Source of the DNA: AM-0621 sp964386705
GTDB taxonomy: Bacteria > Planctomycetota > Planctomycetia > Planctomycetales > Planctomycetaceae
Direction of reading: 5' to 3'
Assembly: GCA_964386705.1 (NCBI GenBank)
Contig: CAYLTY010000013.1
Coordinates: 1-64,000 of the forward strand
Length of the DNA: 64,000 bases
Shown: in pieces, positions 61,698 through 64,000 of the stretch
Numbering within the stretch: the stretch's first letter is position 1
Layout: every line of letters starts with the position of its first letter
Position numbers and translations under genes: made by a program
Notes under the pieces: generated by a model
The model's database searches: none
Seen by the model: only the letters and a program-made list of their open reading frames with translations
Told to the model about the DNA's origin: nothing

Positions 61698-62020
61698 GCT
61701 TTGGCCCTTCGTCGGGTGATGGCATGGCCGATCTTGGTCACGGCGCCGCACAGAATGGTCGTCGCCGCCGGGTTGGATTCGATCCAACCACAGATGCCTT
61801 TTACGAGGCTCACGAGCTGATCGATCGAGACGACGCCGGTGCGGACCAGCGCCACCAGCACCACAAAAATCGCGAACTCTTCGACGGTCAGAAGGACCAG
61901 GCGAGCATCGGAGTCCTTGAGCGCTTTGAGCGTCTTTCCCGTGTCAACGAGTTCGCCGACGGCGCTGGCATCAAGCGGGTCTTTAGCTTCCGTGCTCATG
62001 TAGACGTCCGACCGGTTCAT
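61694..62020 (-). CDS. Small membrane protein at the start of the late region, holin candidate
   Basis: About 108 residues from the ATG at 62020 (ATGs at 62053 and 61999 are possible). One or two helices: ARLVLLTVEEFAIFVVLVALVRTGVV and, weaker, SNPAATTILCGAVTKIGHAI, with a basic C-terminus (TRRRAKA). Holins often have this small size and charged tail. It is the first gene of the minus-strand late transcript. Confidence 0.55.
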   Translation of the reverse strand: MNRSDVYMSTEAKDPLDASAVGELVDTGKTLKALKDSDARLVLLTVEEFAIFVVLVALVRTGVVSIDQLVSLVKGICGWIESNPAATTILCGAVTKIGHAITRRRAKA

Positions 62021-62125
62021 GAAGAGAATGCGGCCCCATCCTTGAGACCGCATCACTCGCGCTAACCGGATAGCGCCGACGCCAGAGGTTCCTCGCAGCA
62101 AGTCGCTGCTCCCGTCACCGTACTA

Positions 62126-62143
62126 CAAAACAGCCGTGTTTTG
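62126..62143. promoter_or_regulatory. Perfect palindrome in the early/late divergent gap
   Basis: CAAAACAGCCGTGTTTTG: 7-bp perfect arms with 4 bases between. It lies between the divergent gene starts (62020 minus, 62197 plus), where promoters for both directions are expected. Candidate operator. Next to it GTTTCACGTG (62145-62154) matches half of the chromosomal parS palindrome. Confidence 0.5.
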
Positions 62144-62196
62144 CGTTTCACGTGTCTGTCGTCACTAGGACCGACACCATTGCGCCGGAGGCCACT

Positions 62197-62541
62197 GTGG
62201 ATTTCGTGTCTCATGAGCGTGCTGCCGGCGTGCAGCTGCAGTCGGGTGGTTCCTTCTGGTCGTCGGTGGAGAAGTTCTGCGAAGACTCGGCCGTCGATGT
62301 CACCGTCGAATCCGTGATGGCCACGACCAAAGCGCGACGCGAGATCGTGCCCGCTCTGCGCTGGCGGGGTGCCGTCGCGGTGATGCTGGTGGACGACTTC
62401 AAGGTACCGCTCGAAATGGTGATCGATATCTGTGGGTACTCAGCACCACGGCCGCGGCTGAGCATGCTCAGGGAGCTCCAACGAACGCGGCGGTTGATCT
62501 CACAAACCTTCGGAGGGACGCATGCAGCTGATCGGACCTGA
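62197..62541 (+). CDS. Small right-end element protein, unknown
   Basis: 114 residues from a GTG at 62197, GGAGG seven bases before it; an upstream GTG at 62152 lacks a good site. Helical: VDVTVESVMATTKARREIVPALRWRGAVAVMLVDDFKVPLEMVIDICGYSAPRPRLSMLREL, a possible DNA-binding or regulatory protein. It overlaps the next gene by 20 nt. A CTGAGCATGCTCAG palindrome (62459-62472) lies inside it. Confidence 0.55.
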   Translation: MDFVSHERAAGVQLQSGGSFWSSVEKFCEDSAVDVTVESVMATTKARREIVPALRWRGAVAVMLVDDFKVPLEMVIDICGYSAPRPRLSMLRELQRTRRLISQTFGGTHAADRT

Positions 62542-62824
62542 CGGCAGCCGCATCGAGTTCAACACTCGGTGCGAACAGTTCTGGCTCTGGATGAGACGGT
62601 TCTGCGAAGGGGGCGAGCATGCGATACCGGGATTGTTCCAACGCTACCTGGTGGGGTACTTCGCGACGCAGCCCGACGTTGGTTTGAGTCGCGCGAGCTG
62701 GGCTCGATTGGTCGATCGAGCCGCTGGCCAGTGTGGCCGCAAACTGACAGAGACCTGCGACCTGATCGCTCAGCACTTTGATTGGAGTCACGATGACAAC
62801 GGGCACGGAGAAGGAACTGATTGA
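62522..62824 (+). CDS. Small right-end element protein, unknown
   Basis: 100 residues, helical and aromatic (FNTRCEQFWLWMRRFCEGGEHAIPGLFQRYLVGYF; LTETCDLIAQHFDWSH). GGAGG lies eight bases before the ATG. No family recognised. Confidence 0.55.
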   Translation: MQLIGPDGSRIEFNTRCEQFWLWMRRFCEGGEHAIPGLFQRYLVGYFATQPDVGLSRASWARLVDRAAGQCGRKLTETCDLIAQHFDWSHDDNGHGEGTD

Positions 62825-63323
62825 CCAGGCTCGAGAGGCCGTGCGGTCCCGCGATCAGGGGGTCAGCGATGCCAACTGGAAGCTCGGCGAATGTGCCACC
62901 AGCTGGCGCGCGCTGAGTGACCAACACACCGACCAGGCCCTGGCAACAGAGCTGCGTTGTTCGCGCGGTGCCATCTGGCAAGCGCGCCGCGTGTATGAAC
63001 GATTCGGGGAGACTCGCGGCCGATGGCCATCACTCAACTGGAAGCACTTCCTCGTTGTCGTCGCGCGCAGCAATGCCGACGAGCTGCTCAACGCGGCGAC
63101 CGCGTCGTCACTGTCAGCCGATCAACTCGGCGCGCAGACCAAGGCAGCGGCAACCGGCCGCGATGTCTTTGCGGTGGTGCGATCCGCGATCGACAGTTGC
63201 GTCAAAGCGTTTGCCGGTTCGGTCCAACAACTCGAACGCCTTGCTGATTTTTTATGCGAAGTCGAAGAGGCGGTCCGCATGCAAGTTGAGGGCCTGTTGC
63301 GGCAGCCCCCCACCCCCCCTTGA
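62793..63323 (+). CDS. Right-end HTH-like protein, unknown
   Basis: 176 residues from the ATG at 62793 (GGAG seven bases before), overlapping the previous gene by 32 nt. An HTH-like part at about 45-70 (DQALATELRCSRGAIWQARRVYERFG), then LNWKHFLVVVARSNADELLNAATASSLSADQLGAQTK and a helical C-terminus. It may be an early regulator; in circular DNA it would lie 0.1 kb from attP, upstream of the left arm. Confidence 0.65.
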   Translation: MTTGTEKELIDQAREAVRSRDQGVSDANWKLGECATSWRALSDQHTDQALATELRCSRGAIWQARRVYERFGETRGRWPSLNWKHFLVVVARSNADELLNAATASSLSADQLGAQTKAAATGRDVFAVVRSAIDSCVKAFAGSVQQLERLADFLCEVEEAVRMQVEGLLRQPPTPP

Positions 63324-63459
63324 AAACTTTCGGAAACGCGCGGCGCGGGACTACGCGGTCTAGATCCCTCCCGCTGGGAGGAATTTAGCCCCCCCTATGG
63401 TTGCCCGCGGTGGCCGGCAGCGCCGGACAAACCCGAACGACGATCGGTTTGTGCGCCGT

Positions 63460-63502
63460 ACTGTCGATCCGGAGGTTGCGGGTTCGAGCCCCGTCGAGCT
63501 CG
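63460..63502 (+). repeat. attR core (43-bp direct repeat of tRNA-Asp 3' part)
   Basis: Exact copy of 21434-21476. The upstream bases do not continue the tRNA, so no second functional tRNA exists here; it marks the right end of the prophage. Confidence 0.95.
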
Positions 63503-63534
63503 CTTGAAGCCCCCTGAGGGCCAGCGAACGAACA

Positions 63535-63571
63535 AAGAGCACCGAATCCCAGATTCGGTGCTCTTCGTTTT
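63535..63571 (+). terminator. Original host tRNA-Asp terminator, now beyond attR
   Basis: Stem AAGAGCACCGAATC / GATTCGGTGCTCTT with loop CCA, followed by CGTTTTT. Before integration it would have ended the tRNA-Asp transcript. Confidence 0.9.
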
Positions 63572-63671
63572 TCAGCACTTGGAAAAGTCGAGTGCGTGGT
63601 GTGAGCTGCGATTTGCCGCACCTTGCTTTTCGATCCGGCCCAGCCAGTCGTCGGATCATTCTGCAGCCAGC

Positions 63672-63763
63672 GTTTGCATCCGTGCAAAGAGGGTTGGGTA
63701 GCATGGACGCTCCGTCCGTGCCGTGTGTTTATCAAGCAGTCCGGACGCGGCCGTCCATGCTAC
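63672..63763. repeat. REP-like palindromic element in the right flank
   Basis: Begins with the same 22-bp lead as 48505-48526, then GTAGCATGGACG (63698-63709) whose exact complement CGTCCATGCTAC lies at 63752-63763, with partial pairing inside (GTCCG/CGGAC). Confidence 0.7.
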
Positions 63764-64000
63764 GAAGGCTGCGTCGCCTACGTGACCAGCTGGGCTGACC
63801 GTTGGCCGCAGTCGCCAACGTGCCGAAGAGAGTTCTCACGCCGCACCGTCAGTCGACCGGAGGGTGGCACACCAGAGGACTGACTTGCCTCCGGGAATTG
63901 CTTGAGCGAGCCGATCAGATTCCTACCGGAAGGGTTGTGAAGCGACCTTCGCTTGCTCACCAACCCGTCTTGAGTTGGATCGAAGTTCCTTTTTCTAAGA

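Larger units (their letters stand above)
63324..64000. other. Right border and flank: no protein gene seen
   Basis: Contains a short CCTCCC/GGGAGG hairpin (63367-63381), the attR core, the displaced host tRNA terminator and a REP-like palindrome, listed separately. Frames here have no supporting motif. Confidence 0.55.

Noticed and set aside
62145..62154. parS centromere site
   Set aside because: Only half of the palindrome is present (GTTTCACGTG followed by TCTG), so it is mentioned only as a possible coincidence.
63770..63815. Remnant of a second tail tube gene after the right-flank REP element
   Set aside because: Similarity to the end of the 48596 gene is limited to about a dozen bases (GGGCTGACCGT) and does not extend in the protein.

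Overview
The window is chromosomal DNA of a planctomycete carrying an apparently complete, integrated temperate siphovirus. The host part holds gene families typical of Planctomycetes: a PSCyt1/DUF1549/DUF1553 cytochrome protein, a DUF1559 prepilin-type protein, a TPR protein with a Gly/Arg/Pro-rich head, and a Ser/Thr kinase with an extracellular sensor. The genus cannot be named from the sequence.

Host region, 1-21402. Almost everything to 17.3 kb is on the minus strand. In transcription order it holds an RND efflux pair (adaptor 12211-11012, pump 10902-7498), a sensor Ser/Thr kinase 15 bp behind the pump, an unknown protein, a PPK2 polyphosphate kinase, nitrite reductase NrfH then NrfA, and a phosphoketolase that runs off the left edge. 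Upstream of the pump genes lie a TPR protein, a SnoaL-like secreted protein, the prepilin-type protein and a lipoprotein. The large cytochrome protein at 17450-20908 is on the plus strand. It is followed by a long hairpin, a decayed tRNA-His-like sequence and an intact tRNA-Asp(GTC).

Prophage, about 21434-63459. The last 43 bp of tRNA-Asp (21434-21476) recur exactly at 63460-63502 as the attL/attR core, so the element is about 42.0 kb. The left arm (plus strand) holds an XRE regulator, a tyrosine recombinase, small zinc-ribbon proteins (one fused to a GNAT acetyltransferase), a phage metallopeptidase, a CsrA-like protein, a replication-initiator-like gene with ten tandem 10-bp iterons inside it, a ParB-like protein, a beta-class DNA methyltransferase with an amber codon near its end, and a small tandem paralogue family. 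The late region (minus strand, about 62.1 to 35.2 kb) has HK97/lambda-type order: membrane proteins, HNH nuclease, Dam-like methylase, TerS, TerL, portal, protease, capsid, connectors, tail completion, tail tube, a G/GT chaperone pair with a canonical -1 slippery site, tape measure, then a large tail-tip/adhesin block. A class 3 lipase and a membrane protein are inserted in the head-to-tail module. Three small plus-strand genes at the right end would lie upstream of the left arm across attP once the element circularises.

Most notable: the iteron array inside the initiator gene; a dispersed element-specific near-palindrome (TTTTCTCAAGAAAA family) reminiscent of stoperators; an operator-like palindrome in the divergent intergenic region; the CsrA homologue; the frameshifted tail chaperone; the 158-nt TerS/TerL overlap; and an adhesin with ten 18-20-residue repeats. 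No peptidoglycan endolysin was recognised.
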